Part shown: positions 1-6,622 of the stretch, in pieces | Layout of the letters: each line of letters begins with the position of its first letter | How positions within the stretch are numbered: position 1 is the stretch's first letter | Source: Brevundimonas sp. | GTDB lineage: Bacteria; Pseudomonadota; Alphaproteobacteria; Caulobacterales; Caulobacteraceae | Length of the DNA stretch: 7,290 bases | Direction: 5' to 3' | NCBI GenBank assembly: GCA_020253595.1 | Contig: JADCBH010000222.1 | Span: 1-7,290, forward strand | Position numbers and translations under genes: made by a program | The notes under the pieces: generated by a model | Told to the model about the DNA's origin: nothing | Seen by the model: only the letters and a program-made list of their open reading frames with translations | The model's database searches: none

Positions 1-3000
1 CTCCGCACGACCGTCTCGACCGGCCCCGAGAACCAGAGCACCACCGTCGTATCGGACATGACGATCGGCCGACCGCTCTCGATCACCGATGGTCTCAGCC
101 GCACCGTCAGCTATACCTATGATGGCCAGCAACGGGTCAATCAGATCACCCGTCCCGCTGGCGATGTTGTCACGCTCGGCTATGACGCCCGGGGTAATGT
201 CACGACCACGACCTGGTCTCCGCACGGGGCGGAAAGCCCGATCATCACCTCGGCAAGCTATCCTGCCAACTGCACCAATCCCGGCTTCTCGCGCGTCAAC
301 TGCAACAGTCCGCTTCGGACGACTGATGCGCGTGGAGCAATCACGACCTACGCCTTCGATCCGGAGCACGGCGGTTTGACCCAGGTCACCTTGCCGAGAC
401 CGACCCCGGGTGCTGTCCAGCCGCAGACGCGCATCACCTATGCGCCCCAGACCGCCTGGTTCAGAAACGCGAGCGGCACGCTCGCACCGGCGGCGACCTC
501 GGTGACGCTGCCCGTTCAGACCTCTGCCTGCATCACCCAGGCGTCCTGCGCGAACACGGCCGACGAGGTTCGGTCCACCGTCACCTATGGGTCTGCCGGT
601 ACCGAGAACAATCTGTTGCCGACGTCTGTCACGACCCAGTCGGGCAGTGGAACGGTCTCCTCGACCAGTCAGTTCACCTATTCTGTCTTTGGCGACGTGC
701 GGACCGTGGATGGACCGTTGCCAGGGGGCAGTGACACCACGCGCTTCCACTACGATGATGGTCGGCAATCCATCGGCGTTGTCGGCCCTGACCCCGATGG
801 ATCAGGACCGCTCCTCAATCGCGCTCAGCGCATCACCTACAACCCGGACGGAAGCGTCGCCCTCGTTGAGGTCGGAGCGACCGCCGGCCAAGGCGACCCG
901 GCCTGGGCGAATTTCACGAGCTTCCAACAGACCGCCACCATCTACGACACCTATGTCCGGCCGACGGCGAGCCGCTTTACGGCCGGCGGCACGACCTATT
1001 CGGTCAGCCAGGTCAGCTATGATGCGGCGGGTCGGGTTCAGTGTGTCGCGGATCGCATGAACCCCGCGCTCTTCAGCGCGCTGCCCAGTTCAGCCTGCGT
1101 CCTGGGCACCGAAGGTTCATTCGGCCAGGACCGCATCGCCCGCCTGACCTACGATGCGGCCTCCCAAGTGCTCACGACGACCTCGGGCTTCGCCTCGGCG
1201 GACCCGTTGGTGGAGAGTGCGACTTACACCGTCAATGGCCTGGTCGAGACCCTGGTCGATGGCAATGGCAACCGCTCGACGATGGTCTATGACGGCTTCG
1301 ACCGGCTGTCCCGGCTGCTCTATCCGACGGCATCCAACGGGGCGGTCAGCAATCCGGCCGACTATCAGGAGTATGGCTACGATCCGAACGGCAATGTCAC
1401 CAGCTATCGGACCCGCAACAACCAGACTTTTGCGACGACCTACGACGCCCTGAACCGGCCGACGGCCATTGCACAATCCGGCTCGGTCGTGAACGTCGGC
1501 AACCAGGCCTTCACCTACGACTTGCTCGGCCGACCGCTCAGCGCCTCGGTTACGGCGGTGGCGGCTTCCAGCACGCCCTATACGCCCTATGCACCGGCAG
1601 CGGTCACGACGATGACCTGGGACGCACTGGGTCGACAGCTGACGGAGACCAACACCCGCGACGGGAGCTCGCTCGGCACCACCACGATGACCTACGATTC
1701 GGTAGGTCGTCGTATGTCTATGGCATGGCCCGGTGGCTTCGAGGTGACCTACGCCTATGACACAACCGACGCGATGACGCAGATTATTCAGGCTGGCTCG
1801 CCCTATGTGACCTATGGCTATGACAACCTGGGTCGCCGGACGAACATTACCCGGCCGAACGGGGTGAACACGACCTACGGCTATGATCCGGCGTCGCGCC
1901 TGACCAGCCTGGCCCATGCCTTCACGTCCGGCGGTTCCGGAGGCGTTAGCTTCGCCTACACCCACAACCCGGCGGGACAGGTGCTCAGTGTCACGCCGAA
2001 CACCTCAACCTACGACTATCCCCGCCCGAGCAGCGAGACGACCGACTATGCGGTGAACGGCCTGAACCAGACGGGGGTGGGCTTTGTCTTCACACATGAT
2101 GCCAAGGGTAATCTGCTCGGCGACGGCACGCGCGTCTATACCTATGACCAGGCCAACCGCCTGCGCTCCAGCGCGACCGGTGGCACGGTCAACTCGACCC
2201 TCAGCTATGACGGCCTGGGCCGGCTGGGCGAGCTGACGGGGACGCAAGGGGCACGCTACCTCTACGACGGCGACGAGATCAGCGGGATCATCCCCAACGG
2301 CTCTACCAGCCTGATCAACCGCATCGTGCGTGGCCCCTGGCCGGACGAGGTGGTGGTCAGCTACCCGACCAACTCCACGCCGCTGTGGCTGTTGCAGGAC
2401 CACCTGGGCTCTACCATCGCGATCACCGATCCGTCGGGCAATCTGATCACGTCGTTGGCCTACGATGAGTACGGTGTGCCCAGGAGCGGCAACTCCGGCC
2501 GCTTCCAGTACACCGGCCAGCTCTGGCTGCCGGACGCGCAGGTCTATCACTACAAGGCCCGCGCCTATCACCCGGGGTTCGGCCGGTTCCTGCAGACGGA
2601 TCCGTTGGGGTATGCGGCGGGGGCGAACCTGTATGGGTATGTGGGCGGGGATCCGGTGAACTGGACGGATCCGCTGGGGTTGGATGCCCGCCGGCCACGC
2701 ATGATCTGTTGGGAAGGCAGTTGGGAAAACGATGGCTCACCGGTTTCAGGCGAGTTCGAGGCCCCTAGATGCACGAACGTAATCACTGTGACGATTACCG
2801 CGGGTGGAATACCAGCCGGGGGCATCTTCGGCTTCGGGGGTGGCGGTATCGGCTCGTACTTCCCGGGTTACGGAAGCGAATACGGAGGCGGATCGATCCA
2901 GAGCGACCCGACCTATGCCGCCTACAACGCGTCTCGTACCAGGAACATGACCAAAAACGCCTGGATGGTCGACGTCGCGCTCGCGCCCACGCTGCTCATT

Positions 3001-3786
3001 CAGGCTCCTTTCGCCATGGGTGGTCGGGCGGCTTCCGTATTCACTCGCGCGTGCCAGTGCTTCGAGGCCGGGACCGAGGTCTGGACCGAGAACGGTGTAC
3101 GCAACATTGAGGACCTGGAGGTTGGCGACCGGGTCCTGGCGCGTAACGACGCCACGGGCGAGACTACCTACCGCCCTATCGTTGAACTCATCCGCAACCA
3201 GGATCGGCCGATCTGGGAGGTGACTGTCGAGCTGGACGACGGTTCAACCGAGGTCATCGCCACCACCGACGAACACCCCTGGCGCACCACGGACGGCCGC
3301 TGGGTGGAGACCGATGATCTCTCACTCGGCTTTGAGCTGGTCACCGCTGAGGGACTGCCGGTCGAAGTGGTCTCGGTGATGGCCACGGACCGCCTCTCTG
3401 ACACCTACAACTTCGAGGTCGAGGGCTTCCACACCTACTTCGTTGGCGAAGCTGGCGTCTGGGTGCACAATGCCTGCTCGCGAGCGTTGAGCGCAGCCTT
3501 AACCAGGGCCGGTATTGTCAGGCCAGCGAACTCTGCTGCCCATCACATCGTGGCGGGAAATGCAAGGGGCGCGGCTGCTGCTAGAGCAACGCTTTCCAGG
3601 TTCGGTATCGGCATCGATTCTGCTGCAAATGGGATCTTCCTGCCGGCGGGGCAGCACGCGCCGCTTCATACGAGCGCCTATTACTCTGCGGTGAACGCCG
3701 CGCTTTCCGGCGTTGCGTCGCGCGCCCAAGCAGAAGCAGTACTTCAAGGGATCGGAAGAGCTCTACTCACCGGAAGCTTCCCGTAA
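1..3786 (+). CDS. Rhs/YD-repeat polymorphic toxin with PT-HINT and C-terminal AHH nuclease (5'-truncated by window)
   Basis: The frame is already open at base 1 (first codons read LRTTVSTG), so the ATG at 58 is internal and the true start lies upstream. Residues below are numbered from that ATG. Residues 1-780 hold about 18 YD-type repeats (for example YDALNRP, YDLLGRP, YDNLGRR, YDGLGRL), which in this family build a hollow beta-cage around the toxin. Residues 779-875 are the Rhs core, with DHLGS and a final DPLGL. Residues 876-1000 are a Gly-rich linker, 1001-1138 a HINT autoprotease and 1139-1242 an AHH-type nuclease. The product is presumably exported and delivers a DNase to competing cells. 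No VgrG, PAAR or secretion-chaperone gene is visible, so the export route is unknown. The next gene starts 5 bases after the stop and is the presumed immunity partner. Architecture is read directly; nuclease function is inferred from the family. Confidence 0.95.
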   Translation, partial: LRTTVSTGPENQSTTVVSDMTIGRPLSITDGLSRTVSYTYDGQQRVNQITRPAGDVVTLGYDARGNVTTTTWSPHGAESPIITSASYPANCTNPGFSRVNCNSPLRTTDARGAITTYAFDPEHGGLTQVTLPRPTPGAVQPQTRITYAPQTAWFRNASGTLAPAATSVTLPVQTSACITQASCANTADEVRSTVTYGSAGTENNLLPTSVTTQSGSGTVSSTSQFTYSVFGDVRTVDGPLPGGSDTTRFHYDDGRQSIGVVGPDPDGSGPLLNRAQRITYNPDGSVALVEVGATAGQGDPAWANFTSFQQTATIYDTYVRPTASRFTAGGTTYSVSQVSYDAAGRVQCVADRMNPALFSALPSSACVLGTEGSFGQDRIARLTYDAASQVLTTTSGFASADPLVESATYTVNGLVETLVDGNGNRSTMVYDGFDRLSRLLYPTASNGAVSNPADYQEYGYDPNGNVTSYRTRNNQTFATTYDALNRPTAIAQSGSVVNVGNQAFTYDLLGRPLSASVTAVAASSTPYTPYAPAAVTTMTWDALGRQLTETNTRDGSSLGTTTMTYDSVGRRMSMAWPGGFEVTYAYDTTDAMTQIIQAGSPYVTYGYDNLGRRTNITRPNGVNTTYGYDPASRLTSLAHAFTSGGSGGVSFAYTHNPAGQVLSVTPNTSTYDYPRPSSETTDYAVNGLNQTGVGFVFTHDAKGNLLGDGTRVYTYDQANRLRSSATGGTVNSTLSYDGLGRLGELTGTQGARYLYDGDEISGIIPNGSTSLINRIVRGPWPDEVVVSYPTNSTPLWLLQDHLGSTIAITDPSGNLITSLAYDEYGVPRSGNSGRFQYTGQLWLPDAQVYHYKARAYHPGFGRFLQTDPLGYAAGANLYGYVGGDPVNWTDPLGLDARRPRMICWEGSWENDGSPVSGEFEAPRCTNVITVTITAGGIPAGGIFGFGGGGIGSYFPGYGSEYGGGSIQSDPTYAAYNASRTRNMTKNAWMVDVALAPTLLIQAPFAMGGRAASVFTRACQCFEAGTEVWTENGVRNIEDLEVGDRVLARNDATGETTYRPIVELIRNQDRPIWEVTVELDDGSTEVIATTDEHPWRTTDGRWVETDDLSLGFELVTAEGLPVEVVSVMATDRLSDTYNFEVEGFHTYFVGEAGVWVHNACSRALSAALTRAGIVRPANSAAHHIVAGNARGAAAARATLSRFGIGIDSAANGIFLPAGQHAPLHTSAYYSAVNAALSGVASRAQAEAVLQGIGRALLTGSFP
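2392..2682 (+). other. Rhs repeat-associated core domain within the toxin gene
   Basis: This segment carries the hallmark core: LQDHLGSTIAITD, then YDEYG, FQYTGQ, YHYKARAYHPGFGRFLQTD and two DPLG motifs, the second being the DPLGL that ends the conserved part. In the Rhs family this edge is where variable C-terminal toxins are attached. In several studied Rhs proteins the chain cuts itself just after the DPxGL leucine. Here 19 residues separate the two DPLG motifs, against 18 in the E. coli Rhs arrangement as I remember it. Whether cleavage occurs here is inference. Confidence 0.9.
2596..2679 (+). repeat. Direct repeat acggatccgYtgggg bracketing the end of the Rhs core
   Basis: Two 15-base copies lie at 2596-2610 and 2665-2679. 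They match at 14 of 15 positions and their starts are 69 bases (23 codons) apart. Both encode T-D-P-L-G. A third GGATCC lies between them, near 2649. The repetition partly reflects the duplicated DPLG peptide motif, but the identity also covers third codon positions. It sits exactly where toxin-encoding tails are exchanged in Rhs genes. Confidence 0.6.
3058..3471 (+). other. PT-HINT (intein-like) autoprocessing domain within the toxin gene
   Basis: Residues 1001-1138 form a compact HINT domain. It starts with the nucleophile in CFEAGTEVWTENG (Cys1001), continues with IEDLEVGDRVLARND, has the block-B T-x-x-H motif (TDEH, Thr1070 and His1073) and ends with YNFEVEGFHTYFV and VWVHN (His1137-Asn1138). 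These are the residues HINT domains use for the N-S acyl shift and for Asn cyclisation. The residue after HN is Ala, not the Cys/Ser/Thr needed for splicing, so the domain is expected to cleave and free the downstream nuclease rather than splice. Cleavage is inferred from the family. Confidence 0.9.
3472..3783 (+). other. C-terminal AHH-type nuclease (HNH/endonuclease VII superfamily) toxin domain
   Basis: The 104-residue tail after the HINT cleavage point contains SAAHHIVAGN, the signature Ala-His-His (Ala1161, His1162, His1163). It continues with an Arg/Ala-rich helix, LSRFGIGIDSAANGIFLP (Asn1191) and QHAPLHTSAYY (His1200, His1204, Tyr1208). This order, AHH then N-G-x-x-LP then H-x3-H-x3-Y, matches the AHH group of metal-dependent HNH-like toxin nucleases found at the ends of polymorphic toxins. 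All the expected catalytic and metal-binding positions appear present, so the domain looks intact. DNA as the target is inferred from the family. Confidence 0.85.
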
Positions 3787-3791
3787 CAATC

Positions 3792-4253
3792 ATGGGCAAT
3801 GGAATGACATTGGAGCAGCTGACTAACCTATTCACGTCGCTCGGCGCACCCGATCCGAAAAGCTGGGCGGTGTCTCAAATTGAAGAGGGCATACCTCAGC
3901 TCGGCAGGTTCCTGTTTCTGCGCCAAGCCTGGAAGCAGGTCATCAACCCTGAAGATGATTCTTGGATGCACGAGCTTCTAGCGGTCGGTGCATCTGGAAC
4001 TGAGGGGGCCGAATCTGCGGCGCTAAACAGGATCCTAGGCGCAGGAGCAGCACCAGAAGACGTGACTACCTTGGTTCGAGCGATGCAGTGGCGCTTGCTT
4101 TTCGCATTCTGTTATCTTCTGGACGATCCTGGAGAAATTGAAGATGAGGTCGCTACAGTTGGCTGGGCCCTTTTCCAGACGAATGCGGAAGGTGAGCCCA
4201 AAATTCGCCTAGCCGGCCTACACGAGTCCGTAATGGAAACGGATCCCAGTTGA
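3792..4253 (+). CDS. Putative cognate immunity protein, unrecognised family
   Basis: This gene encodes 153 residues and starts 5 bases after the toxin stop, the classic place for an immunity gene. It probably relies on translational coupling: the nearest purine-rich stretch (ggaag, 3772-3776) is 15 bases from the ATG, and no good Shine-Dalgarno sequence is seen. An in-frame ATG at 3804 (Met5) is an alternative start. The protein is acidic: I count 23 Asp/Glu against 9 Lys/Arg, which would suit a partner that masks a nuclease. It has no signal peptide or clear membrane segment and should be cytoplasmic. Visible landmarks are PQLGRFLFLRQAW (35-47), an acidic turn NPEDDSW (52-58) and the hydrophobic helix QWRLLFAFCYLL (99-110) followed by DDPGEIEDE. 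I do not recognise the family. The immunity role is inferred from position and charge only. Confidence 0.75.
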   Translation: MGNGMTLEQLTNLFTSLGAPDPKSWAVSQIEEGIPQLGRFLFLRQAWKQVINPEDDSWMHELLAVGASGTEGAESAALNRILGAGAAPEDVTTLVRAMQWRLLFAFCYLLDDPGEIEDEVATVGWALFQTNAEGEPKIRLAGLHESVMETDPS

Positions 4254-4599
4254 GTTAGAATAAAACAGCGCACTTTGATGCCTTAATCCATTCATTTGTT
4301 GTCAGCGTTGATCTGAAGTGAATTCTAATGAGAATAACTGCTCATGCGAGTCCTATTGTAAGCTGAGCGATTCGGTGGCCTAGTGAGACGCCCTATTGGC
4401 TCTGAGAATGCGGACAGCGGCGCTGCACCAGGACAATCGTGTTGAGACAGTCGCCTTTTGTTCAAACGACGAGCACGTTAGCAGCCGCCGTTCACACCTC
4501 AAGGCTTCTTCAAGGCTCTACTGATCTGACGGTGGCATCGGGCTGAGGATTGCAACCGGCGCGGCCAAACCGATGATGCCGAATGGCCTATGACATGAC

Positions 4600-4647
4600 G
4601 GGGCTGAGGTTTGCTCTACCTGAGCCCCGCCGACTGATAAGGCTCAG
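4600..4647 (+). repeat. Overlapping inverted repeats (two alternative hairpins)
   Basis: GGGGCTGAGGT (4600-4610) can pair with ACCTGAGCCCC (4618-4628) at 10 of 11 positions across a 7-base loop. Part of that second arm, CTGAGCC (4620-4626), can instead pair perfectly with GGCTCAG (4641-4647) across 14 bases. The two structures share an arm and exclude each other. No T-run follows either, so neither is a typical terminator. The function is unknown: a leader structure for the downstream gene or a leftover mobile-element end are both possible. Confidence 0.55.
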
Positions 4648-4839
4648 TGGAGCTTCTAACGGGTTCGCTGACATGGAAGTCATTGGTCACGCCCGGGTTA
4701 CCCTTAAGACTGCGCCGCAAATCATGCGGACCGCACTTAAAGGGTTGGGGGGCGGGCGGGACCGCTTCATCGCTTATGCGCGTGAAGCAGCAACCGGGAT
4801 CTAGCGGGGCCTACGAGCCAACCAGTGGATAGCTCAATG

Positions 4840-4845
4840 AGGAGG
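4840..4845 (+). promoter_or_regulatory. Ribosome-binding site of the symporter gene
   Basis: A consensus AGGAGG lies 4 bases before the ATG at 4850. An in-frame TGA at 4838-4840 rules out any longer start, so this site fixes the start codon. Confidence 0.85.
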
Positions 4846-4849
4846 GAAC

Positions 4850-6370
4850 ATGCCGAATAGCACTGCGCCGGGAGTCGAGATCGGTCGTGAGGGTGCAACC
4901 CCGGGCCCGCCTTCCGAGGGCGGGGGTGCAGGGCCCGTTGGGCGTAAGCTGGGCCTTGTGCTCGGGCCTGCGCTCGCGATCGGGCTTCAGCTGATCGGTG
5001 TGCCTGAGGGACTGTCCGTGCAGGCCTGGTGGGTCGTCTCGATCATGGCCCTGATGCTCACCTGGTGGGTGACCGAGGCTGTCCCCATCGCGGCGACCGC
5101 CCTGATTCCGCTGATCGCCCTGCCTCTGACCGGCGCGACGGAAGCGGCCGAGGCGGCCAGACCCTATGCGGATCCGATCCTCTTTTTGTTCATCGGCGGA
5201 TTCATGCTGGCGGCCGCGATCGAAAGGTGGGGCCTGCACGCGAGGATCGCGCTTACGGTCGCGGGGGCCGTCGGTGCCCGTCCGGCGGCGCTGGTCGCCG
5301 GGTTCATCGCTGCGGCGGGTCTACTCTCGCTGTGGATCTCCAACACGGCGACGGCTCTCATGCTGACACCGATTGCGGTGGCCGTGGCGCGCGCCATGGC
5401 GGACAACGGACACAAGGACCCGCGCCTGGGCGTGGCCCTGGTTCTGGGGGTTGCCTATGCAGCCTCCATCGGCGGCATGGGCACGCCCGTCGGATCGCCG
5501 ACAAACGTCATCGCCATGGGCTTTCTGACGGAGCGCGGCGTGGACCTGTCGTTCGTCCAGTGGATGATGCTGGGGCTTCCGGTGGTCCTCCTGCTTCTTC
5601 CGGTGCTCTGGTTCGTGGTGACCCGGGGCCTCGCCAGGGCGAATGCGCACGACGTGGCGAGGGGATGGGAGGTGTTGCAGCGCGCCCGGGAAGCGCTTGG
5701 GCCGGCCAGTCGGGCAGAAGCGCGGGTCCTGATCGTGTTCGTCGTTGTCGCCAGCGCATGGATCCTGCGAGAACTGGTTCTGGTACGGATCCCCGGGCTG
5801 GAACGTCTCAGCGATATGCACATCGCGATCGGCGGCGCACTCGCCCTTTTCCTGCTGCCCTCGGGCGATCCGGGGCGTCCCCGCCTTCTGGACTGGTCCA
5901 GCGCCGAGCGTATTCCATGGGGCATCGTCATCCTGTTCGGCGGCGGGCTGTCGGTGGCAGCGGCCATGGATAGTACCGGCCTGTCAGACTGGCTGGGCGT
6001 GGCCATGCAGGGACTGCAGGGTTATGAGCCGCTTCTCATCCTGGTCGCTCTCATCCTGATCACGCTGATCGCGACGGAAATGATGTCCAATGTGGCGACC
6101 CTGTCGGCCATGTTGCCGATCGTCGCTGCCCTTGCTGCGGCTCTGGGGATCAATCCGCTGCTGCTGGTCTTCCCCGTGACGCTGACCGCCAGCCTGGGCT
6201 TCATGCTGCCGATCGCCACAGCCGCCAATGCCATCGCCTTCGCCACCGGACTCCCATCCCTGCGCACAATGCTGTGGAAGGGCTTCGTCCTGAACGTGGC
6301 GGGCGTAGCGGCGATTCTAGCCGTGAACGCCCTGCTTGCGGAAACGGTCCTCGGTGCCTCGCCGGGGTGA
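4850..6370 (+). CDS. SLC13/DASS-family sodium-coupled di/tricarboxylate or sulfate symporter
   Basis: This 506-residue inner-membrane protein has the usual length for bacterial DASS transporters. Residues 1-30 are a Pro/Gly-rich cytoplasmic lead, followed by roughly eleven hydrophobic segments and re-entrant hairpins. The first half shows WWVTEAVPI (72-80), FIGGFMLAAAIERWGLH and the first SNT motif in LWISNTATALMLTPIA (164-166), then GTPVGSPTNVIAMG (211-224). The second half shows TEMMSNVATLSAMLPI, where the second motif is S-N-V (413-415), and ASLGFMLPIATAANAIAFATG (447-467, close to the family signature). These paired motifs bind sodium and the anion in structurally known members. SNV in the second position is also, from memory, what animal SLC13 proteins carry, so it is not a defect. 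The substrate (succinate-like dicarboxylate, citrate or sulfate) cannot be read from the sequence. The gene stands alone and faces a convergent permease gene. Confidence 0.93.
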   Translation: MPNSTAPGVEIGREGATPGPPSEGGGAGPVGRKLGLVLGPALAIGLQLIGVPEGLSVQAWWVVSIMALMLTWWVTEAVPIAATALIPLIALPLTGATEAAEAARPYADPILFLFIGGFMLAAAIERWGLHARIALTVAGAVGARPAALVAGFIAAAGLLSLWISNTATALMLTPIAVAVARAMADNGHKDPRLGVALVLGVAYAASIGGMGTPVGSPTNVIAMGFLTERGVDLSFVQWMMLGLPVVLLLLPVLWFVVTRGLARANAHDVARGWEVLQRAREALGPASRAEARVLIVFVVVASAWILRELVLVRIPGLERLSDMHIAIGGALALFLLPSGDPGRPRLLDWSSAERIPWGIVILFGGGLSVAAAMDSTGLSDWLGVAMQGLQGYEPLLILVALILITLIATEMMSNVATLSAMLPIVAALAAALGINPLLLVFPVTLTASLGFMLPIATAANAIAFATGLPSLRTMLWKGFVLNVAGVAAILAVNALLAETVLGASPG

Positions 6371-6622
6371 TTGCAGCCGAAGACTTTCTTCGGCTCCACC
6401 GGCCAAGCCGAACCGAACCTCGCGCAAGATGGGAAGCGTATCTCGAACGGGTTTTGGCGGCGTCCTGTCAGATCTGGACCAGGCACAAAAGGGCGAGGTC
6501 GATCGGTCAGATGGCCTACGTGCTGCAAAGGTGGAGCGATGGACCCGTGCAGGCCAACGCCGAAATCCACGGTCCAAAACCAACCTGCGCCAATAGCTCA
6601 GACTAGGGCCAGCCAGCCCGCA
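6371..6622. other. Convergent intergenic spacer
   Basis: This 252-base spacer separates the two convergent stops. Apart from the hairpin near its left end I see no gene, tRNA or repeat. Several open frames cross it, but they overlap one another and show no protein-like pattern. Its right end, down to 6598, may be the original 3' end of the minus-strand permease gene before a frameshift. Confidence 0.5.
6375..6395. terminator. Perfect 9-bp hairpin after the symporter stop, possible terminator
   Basis: AGCCGAAGA and TCTTCGGCT pair perfectly around a 3-base CTT loop, starting 4 bases after the TGA that ends the symporter gene. The position suits a transcription terminator or an mRNA 3'-end-stabilising stem. 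No T-run follows on either strand, so intrinsic termination would be weak. It lies between two convergent genes and could serve both directions. Confidence 0.45.

Larger units (their letters stand above)
4254..4849. other. Intergenic stretch between the toxin island and the symporter gene
   Basis: No convincing gene is seen in these 596 bases. The first part is unusually A+T-rich for the window (24/60 G+C at 4261-4320 and 27/60 at 4321-4380 by hand count), after which composition returns to normal. The stretch from about 4500 holds a short direct repeat CAAGGCT (4500-4506, 4511-4517) and several GGCTGAG/CTGAGCC motifs forming hairpins. A 73-codon open frame at 4583-4804 runs through those hairpins, lacks a ribosome-binding site and resembles no family I know. 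Any promoter for the symporter must lie here, but I could not pick a convincing -35/-10 pair. Confidence 0.6.

Noticed and set aside
58..60. ATG at 58 as the start of the Rhs gene
   Set aside because: The frame is open to base 1 and the sequence is mid YD-repeat shell, so the real start is upstream of the window.
413..415. Second DASS motif reading S-N-V (residues 413-415 of the symporter) as a sign of lost function
   Set aside because: The surrounding TEMMSNVAT context resembles animal SLC13 proteins, which as I recall carry SNV there and are active. The coordinates given here are residue numbers of the protein encoded at 4850-6370.
1117..1965. Long minus-strand open frame (282 codons) inside the Rhs gene
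   Set aside because: It lies wholly antisense to a strongly supported coding sequence, is rich in Arg/Gly/Val as expected for the reverse of G+C-rich YD-repeat codons, and shows no recognisable domain.
4459..4473. Possible alphaproteobacterial LexA-type box (GTTC-N7-GAGC)
   Set aside because: The second half-site departs from GTTC and there is no nearby SOS-type gene; a match this loose is expected by chance.
4583..4804. Small plus-strand open frame of 73 codons in the intergenic stretch
   Set aside because: It has no ribosome-binding site, runs through the hairpin cluster, overlaps another frame of similar length and matches no family I know.
6450..6470. tRNA-like TCGA-containing loop sequence
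   Set aside because: No flanking stem pairs into a T-arm and no acceptor or anticodon arm could be built.
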